Below, piece by piece: positions 22,337 through 35,545 of a stretch of DNA of 64,000 nucleotides; within the stretch, counting starts at the first letter, position 1, and each line of letters opens with the position of its first letter. The position numbers and the translations under genes are program-made. Under the pieces are notes generated by a model. It was not told where the DNA came from. It was given only the letters and a program-made list of their open reading frames with translations, and did not search any database. This DNA comes from Arenicola marina (Eukaryota; Annelida; Polychaeta; Arenicolidae), in the NCBI GenBank assembly GCA_964019135.1, contig OZ025249.1, positions 14,781,088 to 14,845,087 on the forward strand, written 5' to 3'.

Positions 22337-23873
22337 TCTGTCTGTCTGTCTGTCTGTGAGTCTGTCTGTGTGTAACGCGGGGCATTATCTTTCGAATGCC
22401 TTAAGATATCGACTTCCAAATTCACAGAAAGATGCGGAAAGGCAATCGTCAGGCTAAGTTCGTAGATGGGCAATATAACTCAAAGGTTAACGTCACGATG
22501 ACGTCATACGTCCAAAACACATTTTCCGATCTAGCTCACTTAATATTGCAGCTAGAGAGCCGCAATTAGTGTCAAAATACTCAGCTCCTCAAAATCTTTC
22601 GCGTTACTGGCATCAGATTTGACGTAGGATAAAAAGTTTTCGCGCCACAGGCAGCTGAAAATTCGAAATTTTGGATTTTTTTTTTTTTTTTATAAAGTTT
22701 GAGATATCGACTCCTCCTTCTGCACAGACAATGCCACGGCCCACCGTCAGGCTAAGTTCGTAGATGGGCCATGTAGGTCAAAGGTGAAGATCACAGGAAT
22801 TTTTCGAAATTCGCTTAACCATTGATAGATAGGACCAAAAATCGGCAAAATCGCTATAGCGTTCCGAGTTTTTGCTTAATGACGCTCAGAATTAATTCAC
22901 GTATTAGGCTCGTAAGTACCTTGTATACGGTGTTTTAATTTTGAAAATCGTCCAAATATTTCTTCCGCAAAAAATTCCCAAAGTTTAACATGGGACCCTA
23001 TGGGACCATTTTGGCGGGAACCAGGCCTCCTCAATTTCTCCATGAAAGGGACATGTCAGACAAACGACACGTTGCGTGAGACATGACATTAGTATTTGGG
23101 CGTAAAATATTATATTGACCAAGGTCACGCTTCCAAGGTCAAGGTCACATCAAGGTCAAGGTTACAAAACATGTTTTCCCGTGTATCTTCGTTAATATTT
23201 GGTCTAGAGATTCGCGGTTTGTTTCAGAGTATTCTTCAGAGAGATACGCAAAAGTAATGTGCCCTCAGATTTCACCTCCCATTTATAGTTTTCGAGTAAT
23301 TGGATGATTAATTTTGACATTGCCGAAAGCGCAAACAATTCGCTGTGACTACATAAATGCAGGTAGATGACTCATATGTGGTGGAATATGTACCCATATT
23401 ACTGGCATCATGTTTGCCAAATTGCATCAAAATCAAAGCAGTAGTTTGTAAGCTAGCAAATAATCACACGTTAACATGGCCAAGCCCACTATAAGGCCTC
23501 GATACGCCAAATGAATGACGGCGTGCCATGCCAAAGTCATGAAATGGGTCTTAACACTGCAACATTCGTGACACTGACACTGAGAGAAAACAAACAGCTG
23601 CAGTGGCCGCCGCCACTGCCAGAGTGTTGACAGCCTGCGTTTCTTCCCAAAAATGAAAAGGGTGCCACAGTAGTGGACGGGCCGTCGCGGGGATGTCCGT
23701 CGAATCGTAGACATAGAATCTAGATCCAGGGTTAAATGAAATGTATGTACTAAAAGACGCCAAATGACTGACGGCGTGCCATGCCAACGTCATGAAATGG
23801 GCCTTAACATAGTCGAATTGGTCCCATAACCCAAATTTTCGTCTTCCTTCTCAAGCTGTGCTTGACGGTCTAG
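22337..23873 (+). repeat. S unit S13 (b-type, h2 block, short T3 body)
   Basis: No hairpin; (TCTG)n head. h2 block at 22472-22744. The body carries a shortened insert (23559-23756). b-type tail. Starts the 7.9-kb block repeated at 48129. Confidence 0.8.
23559..23756 (+). mobile_element. 198-bp short form of the T3 insert
   Basis: It matches only the right third of the 591-bp insert (from GCAACATTCGTGACAC to ACTAAAAG), with one G for A change at CAGCCTGCG. It is followed by the same direct-repeat arm. The left 393 bp are missing, with the junction CTTAACACTGCAAC. The second copy is at 49351-49548. Confidence 0.65.
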
Positions 23874-25268
23874 TCTGTCTGTCTGTGTGTAACGCGGGGC
23901 ATTATCTTTCGAATGCCTTAAGATATCGACTTCCAAATTCACAGAAAGATGCGGAATGGCAATCGTCAGGCTAAGTTCGTAGATGGGCCATGTAGGTCAA
24001 AGGTCAAGGTCACAGGAATTTTTCGAAATTCGCTTAACCATTGTAAGATAGGACCAAAAAACGGGAAAATCGCTATAACGTTCGCAGTTTCCAATCAATG
24101 GTGCTGCCAATTATTTCACGTATTGGGCCCATTAGTACCTTCTATATCGTCTTTCATTTGTGCAAATCGCCCGTATAGTTTTCCCGCTAAAAATTCCCAA
24201 AGTTTAACATGGGACCCTATGGGAGCATTTTGGCGGGAATCAGGCCTTCTTAATTTCTCCATGAAGGGGACATGTCAGACAAACGACACCTTGCGTGAGA
24301 AATGACATTAGTATTTGGGCATAAAATATTATATTGACCAAGGTTACGCTTCCAAGGTCAAGGTCACATCAAGGTCAAGGTTACGAAACATGTTTTCCCG
24401 TGTATCTTCGTTAATATTTGGTCTAGAGATTCGCTGTTTGTTTGAGAGTATTCGTCAGGGAGAGGTGGTGAGGTAGCACTCGCTCAGATTTCTCCGGATA
24501 CTGAACGATTTTCGAGTAATCGGCCAATCAATATTCAGCGTACGTGTCAAGTGGCGTTTTGAACTTTGCAAGGCCATAACTCGGTCAATATTTGAGCTAG
24601 GGAGCCCAGATTTGGCATGAATGGAGAGAGAAATGTGAGCTAGGTTGATCGAAACCACCTCAGAATTGCTCTAGGACGCTTAGTTTGGCCGCTAGAGCGC
24701 TCGCAAGAGGTGCACCCCCCTCCATGCCGACGCTCCCATTACGAGTTAACGGCGATATGGACCGGCACTCTTTCGGGGTTGCGATGGCCGCCGTTCGCTT
24801 AATAGCGACGCTAGAGAGTCGGGACCGGTTGCAAAAGACGGGCAAACGTCGACTTGGGTATGGAATCCGCCTTCGCTTTTAGCTTATCACGCTTAGTTCC
24901 GCCGCTAGGGGGCTCCGTAATTCACCGATGACGAGTCCGAGAAGAGCGATTAGGGCGCGACCAAGGACGCGTAGAAAGTCGTGATTTGAACGTATTCACT
25001 CTAAACGAAGGCCTCGACCTGGAAAAATAGCCCGCGTTCAACAGCAGCCGTTAGATGGCGCTCGTCCAGTACATCACGATCCATTTTGGGCTAATTTGCG
25101 CTTTCAGCCAGCAATTTCGCCTCAGTACTACAGCTTTAAGGGGGCGATATGGTCTCCAACGCCAGGCTGAACAACCAATGAGCGAGCGGCGATGGGTCTT
25201 AACATAGTCGAATTGGTCCCATAACCCAAATTTTCGTCTGCCTTCTCAAGCTGTGCTTGACGGTCTAG
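23874..25268 (+). repeat. S unit S14 (b-type, T1 body)
   Basis: 1,395 bp, no hairpin, no h2 block. The first part has a distinctive AATCAATGGTGCTGCC variant near 24092. T1 body, b-type tail. Recurs as S18 and S25. Confidence 0.8.
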
Positions 25269-27080
25269 TTAAGACGAAAATTTTCAATTTTCGTCTTATG
25301 TCGGTGTGTTCCGTTTGTTAAGACGAAAATTTTCAATTTTCGTCTTATGTCGGTGTGTTCCGTTTGTCTGTCTGTCTGTCTGTCTGTGAGTCTGTCTGTT
25401 TGTAACGCGGGGCATTATCTTTCGAATGCCTTAAGATATCGACTTCCAAATTCACAGAAAGATGCGGAAAGGCAATCGTCAGGCTAAGTTCGTAGATGGG
25501 CAATATAACTCAAAGGTCAACGTCACGATGACGTCATACGTCCAAAACACATTTTCCGCTCTAGCTCACTTAATATTGCAGCTAGAGAGCCGCAATTAGT
25601 GTCAAAATACTCAGCTCCTCAAAATCTTTCTCGTTACTGACATCAGATTTGACGTAGGATAAAAAGTTTTCGCGCCACAGGCAGCTGAAAATTCGAAATT
25701 TTGGATTTTTTTTTTTTTTTTATAAAGTTTGAGATATCGACTCCTCCTTCTGCACAGACAATGCCACGGCCCACCGTCAGGCTAAGTTCGTAGATGGGCC
25801 ATGTAGGTCAAAGGTGAAGGTCACAGGAATTTTTCGAAATTCGCTTAACCATTGATAGATAGGACCAAAAATCGGCAAAATCGCTATAGCGTTCCGAGTT
25901 TTTGCTTAATGACGCTCAGAATTAATTCACGTATTAGGCTCGTAATTACTTTGTATACGGTGTTTTAATTTTGAAAATCGTCTGAATAGTTCTTTCGCAA
26001 AAAATTCCCAAAGTTTAACATGGGACCCTATGGGACCATTTTGGCGGGAACCAGGCCTCCTCAATTTCTCCATGAAAGGGACATGTCAGACAAACGACAC
26101 GCTGCGTGAGACATGACATTAGTATTTGGGCGTAAAATATTATATTGACCAAGGTCACGCTTCCAAGGTCAAGGTTACAGCAAGGTCAAGGTCACGAAAC
26201 AGACTTCCCCGCGGTACTCCGTTAATATCGGGTCTAGAGATTCGCTGTTTGTTTGAGAGTATTCGTCAGGGAGAGGCGGTGACGCAGCACTCGCTCAGAT
26301 TTTTCCGGATACTGAACGATTTTCGAGTAATCGGCCAATCAATATTCAGCGTACGTGTCAAGTGGCGTTTTGAACTTTGCAAGGCCATAACTCGGTCAAT
26401 ATTTGAGCTAGGGAGCCCAGATTTGGCATGAATGGAGAGAAAAATGTGACCTAGGCTGATCGAAACCACCTCAGAATTGCTCTAGGACGCTTAGTTTGGC
26501 CGCTAGAGCGCTCGCAAGAGGTGCACCCCCCTCCATGCCGACGCTCCCATTATGAGTCAACGGGCGATATGGACCGGCACTCTTTCGGGGTGGCGATGGC
26601 CGCCGTTCGCTTAATAGCGACGCTAGAGAGTCGGGACTGGTTGCAAAAGACGGGCAATAGTCGACTTGGGTATGAAAACCGCCTTCGTTTTTTTCCTATC
26701 ACGCTTAGTGCCGCCGCTAGGGGGCTCCGTAATTCAGCGATGACGACTCCGAGAAGAGCGATTAGGGCGTGACCAACGACGCGTAGAAAGTCGTGATTTG
26801 AACGTATTCACTCTAAACGAAGGCCTCGACCTGGAAAAATAGCCCGCGTTCAACAGCAGCCGTTAGATGGCGCTCGTCCAGTACATCACGATCCATTTTG
26901 GGCTAATTTGCGCTTTCAGCCAGCAATTTGGCCTCAGTACTACAGCTTTAAGGGGGCGATATGGTCTCCAACGCCAGGCTGAACAACCAATGAGCGAGCG
27001 GCGATGGGTCTTAACATAGTCGAATTGGTCCCATAACCACAATTTTCGTCTGCCTTCTCAAGCTGTGCTTGACGGTCTAG
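25269..27080 (+). repeat. S unit S15 (b-type, two hairpins, h2 block, T1 body)
   Basis: 1,812 bp. Two adjacent 49-bp hairpin units, then (GTCT)n. h2 block at 25502-25774 with a run of 16 T. T1 body, b-type tail. Recurs as S19 and S26. Confidence 0.8.
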
Positions 27081-29047
27081 TTAAGACGAAAATTTTCAAT
27101 TTTCGTCTTATGTCGGTGTGTTCCGTTTGTCTGTCTGTCTGTGAGTCTGTCTGTTTGTAACGCGGGGCATTATCTTTCGAATGCCTTAAGATATCGACTT
27201 CCAAATTCACAGAAAGATGCGGAAAGGCAATCGTCAGGCTAAGTTCGTAGATGGGCAATATAACTCAAAGGTCAACGTCACGATGACGTCATACGTCCAA
27301 AACACATTTTCCGCTCTAGCTCTCTTAATATTGCAGCTAGAGAGCCGCAATTAGTGTCAAAATACTCAGCTCCTCAAAATCTTTCGCGTTATTGACATCA
27401 GATTTGACGTAGGATAAAAAGTTTTCGCGCCACAGGCAGCTAAAAATTCGAAATTTTGGTTTTTTTTTTTTTTTTTAAAGAGTTTGAGATATCGACTCCT
27501 CCTTCTGCACAGACAATGCCACGGCCCACCGTCAGGCTAAGTTCGTAGATGGGCCATGTAGGTCAAAGGTGAAGGTCACAGGAATTTTTCGAAATTCGCT
27601 TAACCATTGATAGATAGGACCAAAAATCGGCAAAATCGCTATAGCGTTCCGAGTTTTTGCTTAATGACGCTCAGAATTAATTCACGTATTAGGCTCGTAA
27701 GTACCTTGTATACAGTGTTTTAATTTTGAAAATCGTCCGAATAGTTCTTCCGCAAAAAATTCCCAAAGTTTAACATGGGACCCTATGGGACCATTTTGGC
27801 GGGAACCAGGCCTCCTCAATTTCTCCATGAAAGGGACATGTCAGACAAACGACACGTTGCGTGAGACATGACATTAGTATTTGGGCGTAAAATATTATAT
27901 TGACCAAGGTCACGCTTCCAAGGTCAAGGTCACATCAAGGTCATGGTTACGAAACATGTATTCCCGCGTAATTTCGTTAATATTTGGACTAGAGATTCAC
28001 GGTTTGTTTCAGAGTATTCTTCAGAGAGATACGCAAAGGTAATATGTCATCAGATTCCACCTCACATTTATAGTTTTCGAGTAATTGGATGATCAATTTT
28101 GACATTGCCGAAAGCGCAAAAAAATCACTGTGACTACATAAATGCAGGTAGATAACTCATATGTGGTGGAATATGTACCCATATTACTGGCATCATATTT
28201 GCCAAATTGCATCAAAATCAAAGCAGTAATTTGGACGCTAGCAAATAATCACACGTTAACATGGCCAAGCCCACTATAAGGCCTCGATACGCCAAATGAC
28301 TGACGGCGTGCCATGCCAAAGTCATGAAATGGGCCTTAAAGTCCATCTCTTGGGGGGGTATTTGTTTCTAAACCACTGTCAAATATACATTTCTCAGTGG
28401 TTACTAAAGCCATTTATCAGATGCAATTATTTTACAATGTCTCGTATGCCATAAATATTAATATCTAAAGTCACCAAAATAAACTCAAGCAGCGAACGAT
28501 CCATTTCCAAACCCCCGCCCAGAGTAGAGATTGGTGACGTCACAAGATGATCCGGTTTGAGTGCGCCTCGCTCGCTTCGACTGCCCGCGGTGTTTGAATG
28601 TAGCTTACGTGCAGGGAAGCTCTAACTCAGATGTGTATTTCGATTAACATTAACTCATGATGAATATTTGCCACATGTAGATGTAGATAGACCTAGATCA
28701 ATTACATTATAGGTGTGTGATTGTTGGTTAGCGCAACATTCGTGACACTGACACTGAGAGAAAACAAACAGCTGCAGTGGCCGCCGCCACTGCCAGAGTG
28801 TTGACAGCCTACGTTTCTTCCCAAAAATGAAAAGGGTGCCACAGTAGTGGACGGGCCGTCGCGGGGATGTCCGTCGAATCGTAGACATAGAATCTAGATC
28901 CAGGGTTAAATGAAATGTATGTACTAAAAGACGCCAAATGACTGACGGCGTGCCATGCCAACGTCATGAAATGGGCCTTAACATAGTCGAATTGGTCCCA
29001 TAACCCAAATTTTCGTCTTCCTTCTCAAGCTGTGCTTGACGGTCTAG
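27081..29047 (+). repeat. S unit S16 (b-type, hairpin, h2 block, T3 body)
   Basis: 1,967 bp. One hairpin, h2 block at 27257-27529, T3 body with the 591-bp insert, b-type tail. Recurs as S20 and S27, and is close to S11 and S22. Confidence 0.8.
28340..28930 (+). mobile_element. 591-bp T3 insert, copy in S16
   Basis: Same length and flanking direct repeats as in S11. The minus-strand frame at 28655-28888 is unchanged, as expected from recent duplication rather than selection. Confidence 0.6.
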
Positions 29048-30322
29048 TCTGTCTGTCTGTGAGTCTGTCTGTTTGTAACGCGGGGCATTATCTTTCGAAT
29101 GCCTTAAGATATCGACTTCCAAATTCACAGAAAGATGCGGAAAGGCAATCGTCAGGCTAAGTTCGTAGATGGGCAATATAACTCAAAGGTCAACGTCACG
29201 ATGACGTCATACGTCCAAAACACATTTTCCGCTCTAGCTCTCTTAATATTGCAGCTAGAGAGCCGCAATTAGTGTCAAAATACTCAGCTCCTCAAAATCT
29301 TTCGCGTTATTGACATCAGATTTGACGTAGGATAAAAAGTTTTCGCGCCACAGGCAGCTAAAAATTCGAAATTTTGGGTTTTTTTTTTTTTTTAAAGAGT
29401 TTGAGATATCGACTCCTCCTTCTGCACAGACAATGCCACGGCCCACCGTCAGGCTAAGTTCGTAGATGGGCCATGTAGGTCAAAGGTGAAGGTCACAGGA
29501 ATTTTTCGAAATTCGCTTAACCATTGATAGATAGGACCAAAAATCGGCAAAATCGCTATAGCGTTCCGAGTTTTTGCTTAATGACGCTCAGAATTAATTC
29601 ACGTATTAGGCTCGTAAGTACCTTGTATACAGTGTTTTAATTTTGAAAATCGTCCGAATAGTTCTTCCGCAAAAAATTCCCAAAGTTTAACATGGGACCC
29701 TATGGGACCATTTTGGCGGGAACCAGGCCTCCTCAATTTCTCCATGAAAGGGACATGTCAGACAAACGACACGTTGCGTGAGACATGACATTAGTATTTG
29801 GGCGTAAAATATTATATTGACCAAGGTCACGCTTCCAAGGTCAAGGTCACATCAAGGTCATGGTTACGAAACATGTATTCCCGCGTAATTTCGTTAATAT
29901 TTGGACTAGAGATTCACGGTTTGTTTCAGAGTATTCTTCAGAGAGATACGCAAAGGTAATGTGTCATCAGATTCCACCTCACATTTATAGTTTTCGAGTA
30001 ATTGGATGATCAATTTTGACATTGCCGAAAGCGCAAAAAAATCACTGTGACTACATAAATGCAGGTAGATAACTCATATGTGGTGGAATATGTACCCATA
30101 TTACTGGCATCATATTTGCCAAATTGCATCAAAATCAAAGCAGTAATTTGGACGCTAGCAAATAATCACACGTTAACATGGCCAAGCCCACTATAAGGCC
30201 TCGATACGCCAAATGACTGACGGCGTGCCATGCCAAAGTCATGAAATGGGCCTTAACATAGTCGAATTGGTCCCATAACCCAAATTTTCGTCTTCCTTCT
30301 CAAGCTGTGCTTGACGGTCTAG
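29048..30322 (+). repeat. S unit S17 (b-type, h2 block, T2 body, no insert)
   Basis: 1,275 bp. No hairpin. h2 block at 29175-29446. The body is like T3 but without the insert: a single copy of the 51-bp segment runs straight into CTTAACATAG. It is the empty-site counterpart of S28, which matches it up to 30256. Confidence 0.8.
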
Positions 30323-31717
30323 TCTGTCTGTCTGTGTGTAACGCGGGGCATTATCTTTCGAATGCCTTAAGATATCGACTTCCAAATTCACAGAAAGATG
30401 CGGAATGGCAATCGTCAGGCTAAGTTCGTAGATGGGCCATGTAGGTCAAAGGTCAAGGTCACAGGAATTTTTCGAAATTCGCTTAACCATTGTAAGATAG
30501 GACCAAAAAACGGGAAAATCGCTATAACGTTCGCAGTTTCCAATCAATGGTGCTGCCAATTATTTCACGTATTGGGCCCATTAGTACCTTCTATATCGTC
30601 TTTCATTTGTGCAAATCGCCCGTATAGTTTTCCCGCTAAAAATTCCCAAAGTTTAACATGGGACCCTATGGGAGCATTTTGGCGGGAATCAGGCCTTCTT
30701 AATTTCTCCATGAAGGGGACATGTCAGACAAACGACACCTTGCGTGAGAAATGACATTAGTATTTGGGCATAAAATATTATATTGACCAAGGTTACGCTT
30801 CCAAGGTCAAGGTCACATCAAGGTCAAGGTTACGAAACATGTTTTCCCGTGTATCTTCGTTAATATTTGGTCTAGAGATTCGCTGTTTGTTTGAGAGTAT
30901 TCGTCAGGGAGAGGTGGTGAGGTAGCACTCGCTCAGATTTCTCCGGATACTGAACGATTTTCGAGTAATCGGCCAATCAATATTCAGCGTACGTGTCAAG
31001 TGGCGTTTTGAACTTTGCAAGGCCATAACTCGGTCAATATTTGAGCTAGGGAGCCCAGATTTGGCATGAATGGAGAGAGAAATGTGAGCTAGGTTGATCG
31101 AAACCACCTCAGAATTGCTCTAGGACGCTTAGTTTGGCCGCTAGAGCGCTCGCAAGAGGTGCACCCCCCTCCATGCCGACGCTCCCATTACGAGTTAACG
31201 GCGATATGGACCGGCACTCTTTCGGGGTTGCGATGGCCGCCGTTCGCTTAATAGCGACGCTAGAGAGTCGGGACCGGTTGCAAAAGACGGGCAAACGTCG
31301 ACTTGGGTATGGAATCCGCCTTCGCTTTTAGCTTATCACGCTTAGTTCCGCCGCTAGGGGGCTCCGTAATTCACCGATGACGAGTCCGAGAAGAGCGATT
31401 AGGGCGCGACCAAGGACGCGTAGAAAGTCGTGATTTGAACGTATTCACTCTAAACGAAGGCCTCGACCTGGAAAAATAGCCCGCGTTCAACAGCAGCCGT
31501 TAGATGGCGCTCGTCCAGTACATCACGATCCATTTTGGGCTAATTTGCGCTTTCAGCCAGCAATTTCGCCTCAGTACTACAGCTTTAAGGGGGCGATATG
31601 GTCTCCAACGCCAGGCTGAACAACCAATGAGCGAGCGGCGATGGGTCTTAACATAGTCGAATTGGTCCCATAACCCAAATTTTCGTCTGCCTTCTCAAGC
31701 TGTGCTTGACGGTCTAG
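30323..31717 (+). repeat. S unit S18, copy of S14
   Basis: Matches S14 at a constant offset of 6,449 bp with no difference noticed. Part of the second S14-S16 block. Confidence 0.85.
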
Positions 31718-33529
31718 TTAAGACGAAAATTTTCAATTTTCGTCTTATGTCGGTGTGTTCCGTTTGTTAAGACGAAAATTTTCAATTTTCGTCTTATGTC
31801 GGTGTGTTCCGTTTGTCTGTCTGTCTGTCTGTCTGTGAGTCTGTCTGTTTGTAACGCGGGGCATTATCTTTCGAATGCCTTAAGATATCGACTTCCAAAT
31901 TCACAGAAAGATGCGGAAAGGCAATCGTCAGGCTAAGTTCGTAGATGGGCAATATAACTCAAAGGTCAACGTCACGATGACGTCATACGTCCAAAACACA
32001 TTTTCCGCTCTAGCTCACTTAATATTGCAGCTAGAGAGCCGCAATTAGTGTCAAAATACTCAGCTCCTCAAAATCTTTCTCGTTACTGACATCAGATTTG
32101 ACGTAGGATAAAAAGTTTTCGCGCCACAGGCAGCTGAAAATTCGAAATTTTGGATTTTTTTTTTTTTTTTATAAAGTTTGAGATATCGACTCCTCCTTCT
32201 GCACAGACAATGCCACGGCCCACCGTCAGGCTAAGTTCGTAGATGGGCCATGTAGGTCAAAGGTGAAGGTCACAGGAATTTTTCGAAATTCGCTTAACCA
32301 TTGATAGATAGGACCAAAAATCGGCAAAATCGCTATAGCGTTCCGAGTTTTTGCTTAATGACGCTCAGAATTAATTCACGTATTAGGCTCGTAATTACTT
32401 TGTATACGGTGTTTTAATTTTGAAAATCGTCTGAATAGTTCTTTCGCAAAAAATTCCCAAAGTTTAACATGGGACCCTATGGGACCATTTTGGCGGGAAC
32501 CAGGCCTCCTCAATTTCTCCATGAAAGGGACATGTCAGACAAACGACACGCTGCGTGAGACATGACATTAGTATTTGGGCGTAAAATATTATATTGACCA
32601 AGGTCACGCTTCCAAGGTCAAGGTTACAGCAAGGTCAAGGTCACGAAACAGACTTCCCCGCGGTACTCCGTTAATATCGGGTCTAGAGATTCGCTGTTTG
32701 TTTGAGAGTATTCGTCAGGGAGAGGCGGTGACGCAGCACTCGCTCAGATTTTTCCGGATACTGAACGATTTTCGAGTAATCGGCCAATCAATATTCAGCG
32801 TACGTGTCAAGTGGCGTTTTGAACTTTGCAAGGCCATAACTCGGTCAATATTTGAGCTAGGGAGCCCAGATTTGGCATGAATGGAGAGAAAAATGTGACC
32901 TAGGCTGATCGAAACCACCTCAGAATTGCTCTAGGACGCTTAGTTTGGCCGCTAGAGCGCTCGCAAGAGGTGCACCCCCCTCCATGCCGACGCTCCCATT
33001 ATGAGTCAACGGGCGATATGGACCGGCACTCTTTCGGGGTGGCGATGGCCGCCGTTCGCTTAATAGCGACGCTAGAGAGTCGGGACTGGTTGCAAAAGAC
33101 GGGCAATAGTCGACTTGGGTATGAAAACCGCCTTCGTTTTTTTCCTATCACGCTTAGTGCCGCCGCTAGGGGGCTCCGTAATTCAGCGATGACGACTCCG
33201 AGAAGAGCGATTAGGGCGTGACCAACGACGCGTAGAAAGTCGTGATTTGAACGTATTCACTCTAAACGAAGGCCTCGACCTGGAAAAATAGCCCGCGTTC
33301 AACAGCAGCCGTTAGATGGCGCTCGTCCAGTACATCACGATCCATTTTGGGCTAATTTGCGCTTTCAGCCAGCAATTTGGCCTCAGTACTACAGCTTTAA
33401 GGGGGCGATATGGTCTCCAACGCCAGGCTGAACAACCAATGAGCGAGCGGCGATGGGTCTTAACATAGTCGAATTGGTCCCATAACCACAATTTTCGTCT
33501 GCCTTCTCAAGCTGTGCTTGACGGTCTAG
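31718..33529 (+). repeat. S unit S19, copy of S15
   Basis: Offset 6,449 bp from S15, same T-run length, two hairpins. h2 block at 31951-32223. Confidence 0.85.
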
Positions 33530-35496
33530 TTAAGACGAAAATTTTCAATTTTCGTCTTATGTCGGTGTGTTCCGTTTGTCTGTCTGTCTGTGAGTCTGTC
33601 TGTTTGTAACGCGGGGCATTATCTTTCGAATGCCTTAAGATATCGACTTCCAAATTCACAGAAAGATGCGGAAAGGCAATCGTCAGGCTAAGTTCGTAGA
33701 TGGGCAATATAACTCAAAGGTCAACGTCACGATGACGTCATACGTCCAAAACACATTTTCCGCTCTAGCTCTCTTAATATTGCAGCTAGAGAGCCGCAAT
33801 TAGTGTCAAAATACTCAGCTCCTCAAAATCTTTCGCGTTATTGACATCAGATTTGACGTAGGATAAAAAGTTTTCGCGCCACAGGCAGCTAAAAATTCGA
33901 AATTTTGGTTTTTTTTTTTTTTTTTAAAGAGTTTGAGATATCGACTCCTCCTTCTGCACAGACAATGCCACGGCCCACCGTCAGGCTAAGTTCGTAGATG
34001 GGCCATGTAGGTCAAAGGTGAAGGTCACAGGAATTTTTCGAAATTCGCTTAACCATTGATAGATAGGACCAAAAATCGGCAAAATCGCTATAGCGTTCCG
34101 AGTTTTTGCTTAATGACGCTCAGAATTAATTCACGTATTAGGCTCGTAAGTACCTTGTATACAGTGTTTTAATTTTGAAAATCGTCCGAATAGTTCTTCC
34201 GCAAAAAATTCCCAAAGTTTAACATGGGACCCTATGGGACCATTTTGGCGGGAACCAGGCCTCCTCAATTTCTCCATGAAAGGGACATGTCAGACAAACG
34301 ACACGTTGCGTGAGACATGACATTAGTATTTGGGCGTAAAATATTATATTGACCAAGGTCACGCTTCCAAGGTCAAGGTCACATCAAGGTCATGGTTACG
34401 AAACATGTATTCCCGCGTAATTTCGTTAATATTTGGACTAGAGATTCACGGTTTGTTTCAGAGTATTCTTCAGAGAGATACGCAAAGGTAATATGTCATC
34501 AGATTCCACCTCACATTTATAGTTTTCGAGTAATTGGATGATCAATTTTGACATTGCCGAAAGCGCAAAAAAATCACTGTGACTACATAAATGCAGGTAG
34601 ATAACTCATATGTGGTGGAATATGTACCCATATTACTGGCATCATATTTGCCAAATTGCATCAAAATCAAAGCAGTAATTTGGACGCTAGCAAATAATCA
34701 CACGTTAACATGGCCAAGCCCACTATAAGGCCTCGATACGCCAAATGACTGACGGCGTGCCATGCCAAAGTCATGAAATGGGCCTTAAAGTCCATCTCTT
34801 GGGGGGGTATTTGTTTCTAAACCACTGTCAAATATACATTTCTCAGTGGTTACTAAAGCCATTTATCAGATGCAATTATTTTACAATGTCTCGTATGCCA
34901 TAAATATTAATATCTAAAGTCACCAAAATAAACTCAAGCAGCGAACGATCCATTTCCAAACCCCCGCCCAGAGTAGAGATTGGTGACGTCACAAGATGAT
35001 CCGGTTTGAGTGCGCCTCGCTCGCTTCGACTGCCCGCGGTGTTTGAATGTAGCTTACGTGCAGGGAAGCTCTAACTCAGATGTGTATTTCGATTAACATT
35101 AACTCATGATGAATATTTGCCACATGTAGATGTAGATAGACCTAGATCAATTACATTATAGGTGTGTGATTGTTGGTTAGCGCAACATTCGTGACACTGA
35201 CACTGAGAGAAAACAAACAGCTGCAGTGGCCGCCGCCACTGCCAGAGTGTTGACAGCCTACGTTTCTTCCCAAAAATGAAAAGGGTGCCACAGTAGTGGA
35301 CGGGCCGTCGCGGGGATGTCCGTCGAATCGTAGACATAGAATCTAGATCCAGGGTTAAATGAAATGTATGTACTAAAAGACGCCAAATGACTGACGGCGT
35401 GCCATGCCAACGTCATGAAATGGGCCTTAACATAGTCGAATTGGTCCCATAACCCAAATTTTCGTCTTCCTTCTCAAGCTGTGCTTGACGGTCTAG
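33530..35496 (+). repeat. S unit S20, copy of S16
   Basis: Offset 6,449 bp from S16. h2 block at 33706-33978. The match stops exactly at the unit end (CTAG), after which an orphan hairpin and L2 follow instead of S17. Confidence 0.85.
34789..35379 (+). mobile_element. 591-bp T3 insert, copy in S20
   Basis: Same insert as in S16 at offset 6,449 bp, with the same 51-bp flanking repeats. Confidence 0.6.
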
Positions 35497-35545
35497 TTAA
35501 GACGAAAATTTTCAATTTTCGTCTTATGTCGGTGTGTTCGGTTTG
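35497..35545 (+). repeat. Orphan 49-bp S hairpin unit before L2
   Basis: One S-type hairpin unit (linker GTTCGGTTTG) is followed directly by the L head palindrome with no S body. It may be a solo head left by recombination between S and L heads, or part of the L head region, since L3 and L4 are preceded by two such units. Confidence 0.75.

Larger units (their letters stand above)
23789..35496 (+). repeat. Higher-order duplication, offset 6,449 bp
   Basis: 23789-29047 matches 30238-35496. The copies contain S14-S16 and are separated by S17. The constant offset shows no net indel over 5.3 kb, so the duplication is recent. Confidence 0.85.
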
